Source of the DNA: Nitrospira_E sp052156535
Lineage (GTDB): Bacteria; Nitrospirota; Nitrospiria; Nitrospirales; UBA8639
Direction of reading: 5' to 3'
DNA: 64,000 nucleotides
NCBI RefSeq assembly: GCF_052156535.1
Contig: NZ_JBQKUP010000038.1
Span: forward strand, 1 to 64,000
Shown here: positions 8,938 through 17,934 of the stretch, piece after piece
Layout of the letters: each line of letters opens with the position of its first letter
How positions within the stretch are numbered: position 1 is the first letter of the stretch
Notes under the pieces: generated by a model
Told to the model about the DNA's origin: nothing
What the model saw: the letters and a program-made list of their open reading frames with translations, nothing else
The model's database searches: none
Position numbers and translations under genes: made by a program

Positions 8938-11550
8938 TTGACGAGAAACACCCTGATCAATTTCATGGCGGCCTTCCCTTTTCCCGAACCACCGGACTCC
9001 CTTTCCCAACCCACCACGATGTACCCGCCTCAACAGGATACCTTTGATGAACTCGTGGCTTCTGACGGGTCTGTTCGTCCGCATTGGCAAAATCTGTTGA
9101 AACAATTCGGGAGCCTGGACGCTACCCAACGCCGTCTGGCCCACGAAACCGCCGCACGAATGCTGAAAGACGACGGCATGACCTATCTTGCCGGTCAGAG
9201 TGAACGACAACGGGACAGACCCTGGCAGCTTGACTTATTCCCACTGTTAATCAGCCAGGAGGAATGGCAACATCTTGAAGCAGGTTTAATTCAACGAGCC
9301 CGTCTCCTCAACCATATTTTGAACGATTTGTATGGCCCGCAACAATTGCTGAAAAACGGAACCTTACCCCCTGCTGTCGTGTTCGGGAATCCACAGTTTT
9401 TGCAGCCCTGCCATGGTGTCCCGGTGGCAGGAGGCACCTATTTACATTTTCTGGCATTCGATGTGGCGAGAGCGCCAGATGGGAAATGGTGGGTCTTGCG
9501 TGATCGTACCGAAGCACCCACCGGTGCCGGATTCGCTCTCGAAAATCGCATTATTGTCTCACGGTCCTTACCCAACCTGTTTGCCCGAACTCAGGTCCAA
9601 CGACTTTCCTCTTTTTTCCAGACCTTCAGCGAGAGTTTTCTCCAGTTTTCCCAACGTGAAGATCCCCTGGCGGTCGTGCTCTCGCCGGGCCCGGAAAATA
9701 TGGCCTATTTTGAGCATGCCTATCTGGCTCGGTATCTGGGTTACCCGATCGTCGAAGGGTCGGACATGACCGTACGCGATGAACGGCTGTTCCTGAAAAC
9801 GGTCGATGGTCTGAAGCCCGTTGATCTGGTCTTACGCCGGATTTATTCGGACCTGTGCGACCCTCTCGAATTGATGACCGAATCCACAACGGGTATCCCA
9901 GGGTTACTCCAAGCCATTCGAGCCGGACACGTCACATTAGCCAATGCGCTCGGCAGTGGATTGATCGAAAGCGAAGTCCTCTTAAGCTTTCTGCCGACAT
10001 TATCCAAATTCTTTTTTGGTGAAGGACTTAAAATCCCCAGTGTCGCCACCTGGTGGTGTGGACAGGCCAACGAGCGCGCCTATGTGCTCGATAATATGAA
10101 CCGATTATTAATTCGTCGTGTATTGACACCCAAGCGTGGCCTTACGCACGACCGTCTCTCCTCCTTCGGACCTGACTTGACCGAGGAAGACCGTGGAGCC
10201 CTGGCCCAAGCCATTGCCCGGCGTGGGCATGAATACGTGGGACGGGAAATCGTTTCCCCCTCCACGACTCCCTTTTGGACATCTCAGGATGAGCTCAAAC
10301 CGGTCCCAATGACTGTCCGCATCTATCTGACAGCCACGAAGGACGGCTATACCGTCATGCCGGGTGGACTCGCTCGCGTGTCGGTTCGATCAGATCCCCG
10401 TGGGCACTGGCATGAACCCGGTGATTTCAGTAAAGACACCTGGGTGAAGTCGAACGGTCCTCTTGATATCCCGGTAGCCGTCACGCTTTCCCATCATACG
10501 CTTCAGCTTCGACGGGGAGGACGGGATCTACCCAGCCGAACCGCTGACAATCTCTTCTGGCTGGGACGTTACACCGAACGCGCCGAAGGCGCGATCCGTT
10601 TATTACGAAGCCTGGTCTCACGCATGAGCGGAGAGGCGGGAATCGGAGATGATCCTGAGACCCTGCATCGCTTGGTTTCACTACTCGTGATGCAAAAACA
10701 TTTATCGCCCCGACGCGCTAAACGGGCCGTGGAAGGCGGAGCCAGCGCGGTGGAGGCAGAACTTCGAACGATTTTATTTGACCCGGATTCGCCGGACGGC
10801 TTGGCAACCATTCTCCAGAATGTGCGGCGCACCGCAGAACTGGTTCGTCACCGGTTGTCCCTCGACACCTGGAACATTCTCATGGAACTCACCAGTGTGC
10901 CAAAGGAATGGGCACAGACAAAAGGACAAAGCATCGATGATGCGATTCGACTGTTGAGCCGGATGATTCAACATCTGGCAGCGCTCAACGGCATGGTCAT
11001 GGAAAATATGACCCGCAGCTATGCCTGGCGTTTTCTGGAAATGGGACGACGCCTGGAACGCGTGAGACACTTATCCAAACTCATGCATCATTTAGCATCA
11101 CGGGGAACACCGGAGACAACCGGTGCCCTCAATCTGCTTCTGGAATTAGCCGACGCCTCCATTACCTACCGAACCCGATACAAGGCTGAAGCCAAACTCG
11201 CTGCAGTCTTGGATTTGCTTTTGGCCGACGATACCAACCCCCGTTCAATTATTTTCCAGTTATTGACGATTGAGGCACACATCAACGCGTTGCCCCGGGA
11301 GGAAGCCTCTGCTTCCCTCAACCCGGCACAGCGGATCACCACACGCGGGTGCACGGATATTCGATTGGCCGACATGATGGAACTTGCTCACTTCACGACG
11401 AAAACCGGCGTGCGAATCAAGCTTGAACGACTACTTAAACAACTTGACCAACATGTGCATCAACTCTCCGATGTGGTAGCTCATACCTTTTTCAGTCATT
11501 CGTTGGCCCAACGGATTTCAGGGCCTCAATGGCTTGAGGGCATTCCATGA
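8938..11550 (+). CDS. Fused circularly permuted ATP-grasp / alpha-E protein
   Basis: The protein has 870 residues in two parts. Residues about 30-520 form a circularly permuted ATP-grasp domain (RDRTEAPTGAGFALENRIIV near 190, PGGLARVSVRSD near 480). Residues about 525-870 form an alpha-E domain (SRTADNLFWLGRYTERAEGA). It therefore fuses what the minus arm encodes as two genes. The longest frame starts at TTG 8938. ATG 8965 and ATG 9010 are plausible alternatives, since no ribosome site settles it and the first 25 residues look unstructured. It follows the large transglutaminase by 54 bases and overlaps the next gene by four (ATGA). Confidence 0.87.
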   Translation: MTRNTLINFMAAFPFPEPPDSLSQPTTMYPPQQDTFDELVASDGSVRPHWQNLLKQFGSLDATQRRLAHETAARMLKDDGMTYLAGQSERQRDRPWQLDLFPLLISQEEWQHLEAGLIQRARLLNHILNDLYGPQQLLKNGTLPPAVVFGNPQFLQPCHGVPVAGGTYLHFLAFDVARAPDGKWWVLRDRTEAPTGAGFALENRIIVSRSLPNLFARTQVQRLSSFFQTFSESFLQFSQREDPLAVVLSPGPENMAYFEHAYLARYLGYPIVEGSDMTVRDERLFLKTVDGLKPVDLVLRRIYSDLCDPLELMTESTTGIPGLLQAIRAGHVTLANALGSGLIESEVLLSFLPTLSKFFFGEGLKIPSVATWWCGQANERAYVLDNMNRLLIRRVLTPKRGLTHDRLSSFGPDLTEEDRGALAQAIARRGHEYVGREIVSPSTTPFWTSQDELKPVPMTVRIYLTATKDGYTVMPGGLARVSVRSDPRGHWHEPGDFSKDTWVKSNGPLDIPVAVTLSHHTLQLRRGGRDLPSRTADNLFWLGRYTERAEGAIRLLRSLVSRMSGEAGIGDDPETLHRLVSLLVMQKHLSPRRAKRAVEGGASAVEAELRTILFDPDSPDGLATILQNVRRTAELVRHRLSLDTWNILMELTSVPKEWAQTKGQSIDDAIRLLSRMIQHLAALNGMVMENMTRSYAWRFLEMGRRLERVRHLSKLMHHLASRGTPETTGALNLLLELADASITYRTRYKAEAKLAAVLDLLLADDTNPRSIIFQLLTIEAHINALPREEASASLNPAQRITTRGCTDIRLADMMELAHFTTKTGVRIKLERLLKQLDQHVHQLSDVVAHTFFSHSLAQRISGPQWLEGIP

Positions 11551-12437
11551 TATATCAGGTGACACACCGGACCACCTTCGCCTACACCCAGCCGGTTGCC
11601 ATTTCTCATCATGTCTTACGTCTTACTCCCCGGTCCCATCCCCGACAACATTGCCTCCGATCAGCCATGAGGTTGGAGCCCACGCCATCGGTCCGTTCAG
11701 AAGGCGAGGATTATTTTGGCAATCCCATGACTCACCTGACCATTCAAACCCCCCATCCCCAATTGATCGTCGAAGCCAAAACCGTCGTGGAGGTCCTCAA
11801 ACCGGAGCCGATACCATTGGATCAAAGTCCGCCTTGGGAACAGGTCATTCAACAACTCCAAAGTCCCTTGGATCCGCCGAATCTGGAAGCCCAACAATTT
11901 ATGTATGATTCCCCATACATCAGCATTGACGATGCCACGTATGATTTTGTTCGTGAATCTTTTCCATCCGGGCGTCCGCTTCTGGCCGGTGTGATGGAAT
12001 TAACCAGTCGAATTTTTGAGGAATTCACGTACGAAGGAGGCGTGACCGAGGTCTCCACCCCGGTTCATGAGGTCCTCACCTCACGGAAGGGCGTTTGCCA
12101 GGACTTTGCCCATTTGGAAATTGCCGCACTCCGCAGCCTGGGTTTGCCCGCACGTTATATTAGTGGATACCTTCTGACGCATCCACCTGAAGGACAGGAA
12201 AAACTGGTGGGTGCCGATGCCTCACATGCCTGGATAGCTGCATGGAGTCCCGGTCTTGGCTGGGTGGACTTTGATCCCACCAACAATATCATTCCCAGCG
12301 ATGAACACATCACCTTGGCCTGGGGAAGAGACTATGGGGATGTCAGTCCGATTAATGGCTTCATGGTTGGCGGCGGACAGCATACGCTCGCCGTATCCGT
12401 GGACGTCAGCCCCGCTTCACATCCTTCACTCGTGTAA
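11547..12437 (+). CDS. Small transglutaminase-like protease
   Basis: The protein has 296 residues: the N-terminal transglutaminase beta domain (opening MIYQVTHRTTFAYTQPV), then the papain-like core with Cys184 (RKGVCQDFAHL), His227 (DASHAWIAAW) and Asp243 (DFDPTNN), an intact triad. The start ATG overlaps the stop of the ATP-grasp/alpha-E fusion (ATGA), implying translational coupling. It completes a three-gene plus-strand operon. Its family partner is the alpha-E/ATP-grasp pair, which suggests hydrolysis or cross-linking of the amide product made by the ligase. Substrate unknown. Confidence 0.87.
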   Translation: MIYQVTHRTTFAYTQPVAISHHVLRLTPRSHPRQHCLRSAMRLEPTPSVRSEGEDYFGNPMTHLTIQTPHPQLIVEAKTVVEVLKPEPIPLDQSPPWEQVIQQLQSPLDPPNLEAQQFMYDSPYISIDDATYDFVRESFPSGRPLLAGVMELTSRIFEEFTYEGGVTEVSTPVHEVLTSRKGVCQDFAHLEIAALRSLGLPARYISGYLLTHPPEGQEKLVGADASHAWIAAWSPGLGWVDFDPTNNIIPSDEHITLAWGRDYGDVSPINGFMVGGGQHTLAVSVDVSPASHPSLV

Positions 12438-12726
12438 TCCCAATTCTGCAACAATAAGAATTTCATTTTTCATTCGAGAAACCCTGTCCCCGTTCCTGTC
12501 AGTATTCCCACTCCCATTCCCTCGGGACAAAAAAGATACCTTACGCACTTGCCTATGATGAGACAAGCCCCTCTCATTCTATTGTAACGAGAGCGTCATC
12601 CCATTTATGCTGTCTGACATCAGGCTCCTTGTCGGGTACTGACTCCCGGCGTCTGCAAGGCCAATTAAGAACCTCAGAGGAAGTCCGGCATGCTTGCTGC
12701 CGGAAAATTTCCCCACCATGGTCGGA

Positions 12727-13773
12727 TTATTTGAAATCCTTCGGTCCCCTTGTGTTAGAGACCGAATCCAACGGTCTGGTCCAGGTTGCGGACACAGCAA
12801 TCAGGTCTTTGGTTGGAAGTGGAAAAAATCCTGACTTAGCAACCACTTGTTGGCCTTCCAGACTCACCGCGAATGTAACGATTTCGGTGAGGAGAGGAGC
12901 GTGTTTCACACCCGGGGGGTCATTCACATAAAGATATAACACTCGATGAAGTGGATAGGATCCATTGGTTGCAGTTTGAAATGTCGGTTCGACAAATGGA
13001 TCGCCATCAACGGCTGCCACCTGTAAGGGTTTAACGGAATTGGTGCGATAGCCGATTCCACTATAGCCGACAGCATAAAGATCATTCATGACGGCATGAA
13101 CAACGGACGCGGCACCAGGTTGAACAACGCTCGTCTCTTTGTCTTTCCCCTCCAACAAGACCAATTCCCTGAAAAATTGTCCGGTCCCTGATTTCGTATC
13201 CCGAATGTGAGAAACAATGGATGCGTTTCCCCATTCCCCGGAAAGGCCCAGCTGCCCCCATGTGTCGATGGACTCCGGAGCCCCACGGCGTCTGTCCGAG
13301 GAGAACAACGCATCCAATTGTTGTAACGTAATGCGGTCGAGTGGGTTATCCTTATGAACAAAGATAGCAAACGCATCGACAGCAACGGGTACCGAGGTGG
13401 GTTCGTAGCCTACCTGTTTGGTGAATTTCTCGATTTCTTGATTCGTCATCGGACGCGACATGGCCGCTATCTTCGTCTTCCCTCTCATTAACGATTCAAC
13501 GCCCGTGTTGGACCCGTCCGTCTTCAGACTGATCTCTAAATCTGGATGAATTTTCTCCAGCTTGTCCTTCCATGTTTCCAAAATCGTTTTCATGGTATTG
13601 GAACCGTCGATTTCGACTTTTCCCGACACACGGCTTTGTGGAGAATATTGGGGAACCTGTTGGTCCACACTGGGAAACAAGTCGTCTGCTGCCGTGGCAA
13701 AAGAACTCAGCACTATGAATATCAATCCGAACAACATCGCCCCCTTAAGGAATTTGCTTCTCTTCAATCTCAT
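12727..13773 (-). CDS. PstS-family phosphate-binding protein (lone copy)
   Basis: The protein has 348 residues when started at ATG 13773, chosen because AAGGAGCG lies just upstream. It starts with a signal peptide (MRLKRSKFLKGAMLFGLIFI, cleavage probably after AxA-type FATAA). The phosphate-binding fold shows GSNTMKTILETWK, the TDGSNTGVESLMRGKTKIAA block and a DTKSGTGQFF loop. It should deliver phosphate to a Pst permease from the periplasm, but no permease adjoins it on this strand. A four-unit Pho-box-like array precedes it (13906-13943). Orientation is opposite to arsR-pstSCAB, with which it shares the upstream region. Confidence 0.85.
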   Translation of the reverse strand: MRLKRSKFLKGAMLFGLIFIVLSSFATAADDLFPSVDQQVPQYSPQSRVSGKVEIDGSNTMKTILETWKDKLEKIHPDLEISLKTDGSNTGVESLMRGKTKIAAMSRPMTNQEIEKFTKQVGYEPTSVPVAVDAFAIFVHKDNPLDRITLQQLDALFSSDRRRGAPESIDTWGQLGLSGEWGNASIVSHIRDTKSGTGQFFRELVLLEGKDKETSVVQPGAASVVHAVMNDLYAVGYSGIGYRTNSVKPLQVAAVDGDPFVEPTFQTATNGSYPLHRVLYLYVNDPPGVKHAPLLTEIVTFAVSLEGQQVVAKSGFFPLPTKDLIAVSATWTRPLDSVSNTRGPKDFK

Positions 13774-13905
13774 ATTCGCTCCTTGTTGAATGATTGACCG
13801 GTCTGATAGGCCATGTTGCCGTCCGAATTCATTTGACATGAGGAAGAGCGTCATTCGTCTCGCCCTTCCATATCATCCCTCCAGGACAAATTTTACCCAT
13901 GGCTT

Positions 13906-13943
13906 ATGTCAGCCCAATGTCACGCATGTTACAAATAAGTTAA
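13906..13943 (-). promoter_or_regulatory. Pho-box-like direct repeat array
   Basis: Read on the minus strand, four units occur at an exact 11-bp period: TTAAC, GTAAC, GACAT, GACAT, separated by six bases each (13943-13939, 13932-13928, 13921-13917, 13910-13906). The period equals one helical turn, as in PhoB/PhoP half-sites. It lies about 135 bases before the PstS start at 13773. Two further arrays in the window share the TTAAC/GTAAC units. Confidence 0.6.
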
Positions 13944-14097
13944 TTTTTGTCCTGGAACCCATATTGTTCACAACGAGAGAAGTTTACGAGCCGGTCCACT
14001 CAGGTCATTCAGAATACATTCGGGCCGGGAACAAGATCTGCCAGACCTGCCGTGCCAATTGATCTTGACTCATAACGACCGTTTATATTAAATACTG

Positions 14098-14118
14098 TTC
14101 ATATGAATATATATTCAT
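14098..14118. promoter_or_regulatory. Overlapping palindromes, probable ArsR/SmtB operator
   Basis: A perfect 16-bp palindrome, ATGAATATATATTCAT (14103-14118), overlaps a perfect 10-bp palindrome, TTCATATGAA (14098-14107). The TGAA-N6-TTCA layout matches the operator type bound by ArsR/SmtB regulators. It ends 35 bases before the arsR start, which fits autoregulation and control of the downstream pst genes. Confidence 0.65.
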
Positions 14119-14153
14119 TTACTTAGGCTTTCCATTCACTATTTTCCCGCGCA

Positions 14154-14453
14154 ATGAAAATCAAAAATACTTATCCCTCCTGTGCAAGCAGGCTCAAGGT
14201 GCTATCAGATCCAACGCGCTTGGCGGTTCTTGAATCCCTCATGTCCGGACAAAAAAATGTCGGGGAATTAATGGAACAATTGGAAGTGGAACAAAGTTTA
14301 TTATCCCATCATTTAAGCGTGTTGCGGGATAACAGCCTGGTAGAAGCCACACGGGAGGGAAAAACCATGGTCTACAAACTGCCGGAAAACGTTGCCGATT
14401 CTACGAATGGTAAAGCCATCAACCTTGGATGCTGCAAAATCTCTTTTGATTAA
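14154..14453 (+). CDS. ArsR/SmtB-family transcriptional regulator
   Basis: The protein has 99 residues with a winged-helix HTH: SDPTRLAVLESLMSG (about 18-32), recognition helix around VEQSLLSHHLSVLRDNSLV (about 45-63), wing EATREGKTMVYKL. It ends in GCCKISFD, a vicinal Cys93-Cys94 pair, with another Cys at position 10. Such a C-terminal pair recalls the As(III) site of the Acidithiobacillus-type ArsR, but the ligand here is unproven. The gene sits directly before pstS (29 bases to the chosen pstS start) and behind a matching operator, so it probably represses the pst operon and itself. There is no clear ribosome site. Confidence 0.85.
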   Translation: MKIKNTYPSCASRLKVLSDPTRLAVLESLMSGQKNVGELMEQLEVEQSLLSHHLSVLRDNSLVEATREGKTMVYKLPENVADSTNGKAINLGCCKISFD

Positions 14454-14482
14454 AATCGTCCTGTGTTTTCTTGAAAAAACCA

Positions 14483-15328
14483 ATGTTGAAAAACTTTTGT
14501 AGTGCCGTCTTCCTTCTTGCAACCATAAGCGTCATCGCACTCTGCACGATTTGGTCGTTAGATGTCTCGCTTGCGCAGGCTGATGGACACAAGCTGGTCA
14601 TCACCGGATCCAGTACCATGGCTCCCCTGGTCGCGGAAATCGGCAAACAATTTGAAACACGTCATCCGGGTGTCCGGGTCGATGTCCAAACGGGAGGTTC
14701 TTCCCGCGGCATTGCTGACGTCATCAATGGAGTCGCTGACATTGGCATGACATCTCGTGCTCTGAAATCTCAAGAACTCCATCTGCATGGATCGGTCATT
14801 GCCCAAGATGGCATTACCATCATCCTGCATCGATCAAATCCTGTTCAGGAATTAACCGATGACCAAATCAGGGCTATGTATACCGGGGGAATCACCCATT
14901 GGAACCAGGTTGGCGGACCTGAGGCACCCATTACCGTCGTGAATAAAGCAGAAGGGCGTTCCACCTTGGAATTATTTCTGGACTATTTCCAAATCTCCAA
15001 TCGCGACATTCACGCTCATGTGGTCATCGGAGACAATGAACAAGGCATTAAAACCGTGGCCGGCAACCCCCATGCGATTGGATATGTCTCTATTGGAACG
15101 GCACAATATGATGCCACACACGGCATTCCGATCCGATTATTACCGTTGCAACACATTCCCGCCACGATTGAAACGGTCCGGGAAGGCAGGTTTCCCCTCT
15201 CGCGTCCCCTGATACTTGTAACAAAGTTTCTTCCTACAGGACTCATTAAAACCTTTATTGATTTCGCGCGGTCCTCTCAGGCCAATGATCTCATCCTCAA
15301 ACAATATTTCGTCCCGCTCCACGGGTGA
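14483..15328 (+). CDS. pstS: PstS-family phosphate-binding protein of the first pst operon
   Basis: About 281 residues from ATG 14483; TTG 14471, four codons earlier, is an equal alternative as neither has a good ribosome site. A signal peptide (residues about 5-30, hydrophobic core FLLATISVIALCTIW) precedes the binding fold: ITGSSTMAPLVAEIGKQFE, QTGGSSRGIADVINGVADIG and VNKAEGRSTLELFL. It is the periplasmic receptor of a Pst-type ABC importer encoded by the next three genes. At roughly 260 mature residues it is short for PstS. The 3' end overlaps the pstC frame by 44 bases, so the operon is tightly packed. Confidence 0.87.
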   Translation: MLKNFCSAVFLLATISVIALCTIWSLDVSLAQADGHKLVITGSSTMAPLVAEIGKQFETRHPGVRVDVQTGGSSRGIADVINGVADIGMTSRALKSQELHLHGSVIAQDGITIILHRSNPVQELTDDQIRAMYTGGITHWNQVGGPEAPITVVNKAEGRSTLELFLDYFQISNRDIHAHVVIGDNEQGIKTVAGNPHAIGYVSIGTAQYDATHGIPIRLLPLQHIPATIETVREGRFPLSRPLILVTKFLPTGLIKTFIDFARSSQANDLILKQYFVPLHG

Positions 15329-16172
15329 TTTCCTGCTGTCGTGGAGTGTGCGCCTCCTCGCGTTGATGGCTGGTGGACTCTTGCTACTGGTCGTATCATT
15401 TCTCATTCATGAATCCTGGCCGGCACTGCAGAATATTGGGCTTGCGCGTTTTTTCCACGACCCCGATTGGTACCCTATTGATGAATCGTATCGGCTGACG
15501 GCTATGATTTGGGGAACCCTCTCAGCGACCACCGGGGCGATCCTCCTCTCAGCCCCGCTTGGCATTCTGTCAGCCATTTTTTGTCATTTTTATGCTCCCC
15601 CTCTACTAAGCCGCTGGTACCGGCGCATGGTCGAACTTCTGGCAGGAATTCCTTCAGTCGTTTTCGGCTTCTGGGGTCTCGTGGTTCTGGTTCCCATCAT
15701 CGGCCGCTGGCATCCTCCCGGAACGAGTCTGCTGGCCGGCATCCTTATCCTGACGCTCATGATCATACCCACCATCATGTTAGTGGCTCACGCAAGCATT
15801 GCCCATATTCCCATCGCCTATATTCATAGTGCCTCAGCCTTGGGATTCAGTCGAGGGTCATTAATTTGGCATGTGGTTCTTCCCACAACAAAAGTTGGAC
15901 TCTTCACCGGTATCCTGTTGGGATTGGCACGAGCGTTGGGAGAAACCATGGCCGTGCTGATGGTCTGCGGAAACGTGGTCCAAACCCCGTCCCATCTGTT
16001 TGATCCGATCAGAACCCTGACAGCAAACATTGCCCTGGAAATGTCCTATGCGTTGGCCGATCACCGGGCCGCATTGTTCGTCAGTGGTCTCTTCCTCATG
16101 GGACTCGTCGTCCTGATTGTCAGCCTGGCAGAAGGCTTGCGACATCGGAAAATCTATGTTCCGGCAAAGTAG
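15285..16172 (+). CDS. pstC: Phosphate ABC transporter permease PstC
   Basis: About 295 residues with six predicted membrane segments. The first is near LLALMAGGLLLLVVSFLIH. The permease EAA-type loop is recognisable as the ALGFSRGSLIWHVVLPTTKVG stretch followed by ALGETMAVLMVCGN. The start is ambiguous: ATG 15285 is preferred, TTG 15258 extends it by nine residues, and both lie inside the end of pstS. It should form the inner-membrane channel with PstA. Confidence 0.86.
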   Translation: MISSSNNISSRSTGDFLLSWSVRLLALMAGGLLLLVVSFLIHESWPALQNIGLARFFHDPDWYPIDESYRLTAMIWGTLSATTGAILLSAPLGILSAIFCHFYAPPLLSRWYRRMVELLAGIPSVVFGFWGLVVLVPIIGRWHPPGTSLLAGILILTLMIIPTIMLVAHASIAHIPIAYIHSASALGFSRGSLIWHVVLPTTKVGLFTGILLGLARALGETMAVLMVCGNVVQTPSHLFDPIRTLTANIALEMSYALADHRAALFVSGLFLMGLVVLIVSLAEGLRHRKIYVPAK

Positions 16173-17010
16173 ATACTTACAAGAATATGCCATGACCGCG
16201 ATTATATATATGGCGGCCACCCTGGTCGCCGTACCATTTTTCTGCTTGATTGGTGATTTACTCTGGAACGGGTTGAACCATCTGTCATTCAACTTCGTGT
16301 TCTCTGCTCCACAGAACGCAGGGCGGGAAGGCGGAATCGGCCCCATTCTCATATCCACGCTGTTGATCCTCGGAGTGTGCATGGGAGTGGCCTTACCTCT
16401 GGGATTGGGGACCGCACTGTTTCTTTCCGAATACACCCGTCATGATCATGTCCTGGGCCGACTGATCCGCGGCTCACTGGATGTGCTGGCAGGCGTGCCG
16501 TCCATTGTCTTCGGACTGTTTGGCAACGCCCTATTCTGCCAAATCCTTGGATTGGGATTTTCCATTCTGTCTGGAGGGCTGACATTGGCCTGTATGGTGT
16601 TACCGATTTTGATTCGGACGGTGGAAGAAAGTTTTCGCGCCATTTCCAATGAACAACGATTATCCGCAGCGGCCCTTGGCCTTTCAAAGCCGACCACTAT
16701 TCGAACCATTCTCCTCCCTGCTGCCATGCCCGGCCTTTTCGTGGGAGTCATCCTCGGACTCGGACGAGCCATTGCAGAAACCGCAGCCTTGATTTTTACC
16801 AGTGGATACGTGGATCGCATGCCGGAATCGTTGATGGACTCAGGACGATCTCTTGCTGTGCACATTTACGATCTGGCCATGAATGTGGCCGGGGGCAACC
16901 CCCATGCCTATGCCACCGGTCTCATTTTGGTGGGTCTCTTGTTCATCATTAATCTTTCTTCTTCCCGGATTGCCGCACGATGGATGTCATTCAATCAACT
17001 CCCCGCATAA
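16156..17010 (+). CDS. pstA: Phosphate ABC transporter permease PstA
   Basis: About 284 residues starting at ATG 16156, overlapping the pstC stop by 17 bases. A longer TTG start at 16117 would overlap more. It has an N-terminal membrane segment (TAIIYMAATLVAVPFFCLIG) and the permease core with SIVFGLFGNALF, ALGLSKPTTIRTILLPAAMPG and GLGRAIAETAALIF, which marks the PstA half. The last 31 bases overlap pstB. Confidence 0.86.
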   Translation: MFRQSRYLQEYAMTAIIYMAATLVAVPFFCLIGDLLWNGLNHLSFNFVFSAPQNAGREGGIGPILISTLLILGVCMGVALPLGLGTALFLSEYTRHDHVLGRLIRGSLDVLAGVPSIVFGLFGNALFCQILGLGFSILSGGLTLACMVLPILIRTVEESFRAISNEQRLSAAALGLSKPTTIRTILLPAAMPGLFVGVILGLGRAIAETAALIFTSGYVDRMPESLMDSGRSLAVHIYDLAMNVAGGNPHAYATGLILVGLLFIINLSSSRIAARWMSFNQLPA

Positions 17011-17849
17011 TTCCTGATCCCGAGGAACGGTCAGGGTTCAGAGCATGGCTCCCCTACCCATCCACGGAACCCTGCTGTGACCCTATCCCCCATATTCACG
17101 CGAAAAATCTTTCTATCGCCTATCAGGGTCATCAGGTCCTTCAGAATGTCACTCTTGAAATCCATCGGGGATGCATTACGGCGTTAGTGGGGCCGTCAGG
17201 TTGCGGGAAAACCAGTTTTCTCACGAGCCTCAATCGCTTAACGGATTTGATACCAGGATGCCAGGTTTCGGGGAACCTGCACATACAGGAACTGGATGTC
17301 CTCGCCCCGACGACCGATGTCCTTCAATTGCGCCGTACCGTGGGAATGATTTTTCAAAAACCCACCGTCTTCCCATTTTCGATCCGCAAAAATCTTGAAC
17401 TCCCTCTCCGTGAACACGGAACATGTGATCGCACACTCTTGGCCTCCGCCATGGCAAAAGTCCTCCAGCAAGTTGGTCTCTGGGATGAAGTCAAAGACCG
17501 GCTCGACCATCCCGCTCAAGCCTTGTCAGGAGGACAACAACAGAGACTCTGCCTGGCAAGAGCACTTGTGTTGGCGCCGGATGTCATTCTACTTGATGAG
17601 CCCTGCAGTGCCCTGGATCCCTTGTCCAGCGGAATCGTTGAAGATCTGATCGTCGCCTTGCGAGGTCATGTTACCGTCATTATTGTCACTCACAACTTGG
17701 CCCAGGCTCGTCGCATTGCCGACCACATCGCATTTTTTTGGTCATGTGACGGGATTGGCACACTCATCGAATACGACACCGCCCAAGCCATATTTGAGAC
17801 TCCCGCACATGAACTCACCGCAGCCTATATTTCCGGTGCCAGAGGATAA
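16980..17849 (+). CDS. pstB: Phosphate ABC transporter ATPase PstB
   Basis: The protein has 289 residues. Walker A is GPSGCGKTS, the Q-loop region FQKPTVFPF, the signature LSGGQQQR, Walker B VILLDEP and the H-loop THN, all intact. A 40-residue N-terminal extension rich in Pro and charged residues precedes the ABC domain, longer than in typical PstB. The start ATG lies inside the end of pstA. No phoU follows this copy, unlike the second pst operon. Confidence 0.9.
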   Translation: MDVIQSTPRIIPDPEERSGFRAWLPYPSTEPCCDPIPHIHAKNLSIAYQGHQVLQNVTLEIHRGCITALVGPSGCGKTSFLTSLNRLTDLIPGCQVSGNLHIQELDVLAPTTDVLQLRRTVGMIFQKPTVFPFSIRKNLELPLREHGTCDRTLLASAMAKVLQQVGLWDEVKDRLDHPAQALSGGQQQRLCLARALVLAPDVILLDEPCSALDPLSSGIVEDLIVALRGHVTVIIVTHNLAQARRIADHIAFFWSCDGIGTLIEYDTAQAIFETPAHELTAAYISGARG

Positions 17850-17934
17850 ATTTCTTGTGCCACACCTGCTAATATTGTAATTTCTCACTTCAACTTCGAT
17901 CTCCTGCCGTCACGACTCATTGGAGAACATAGGA

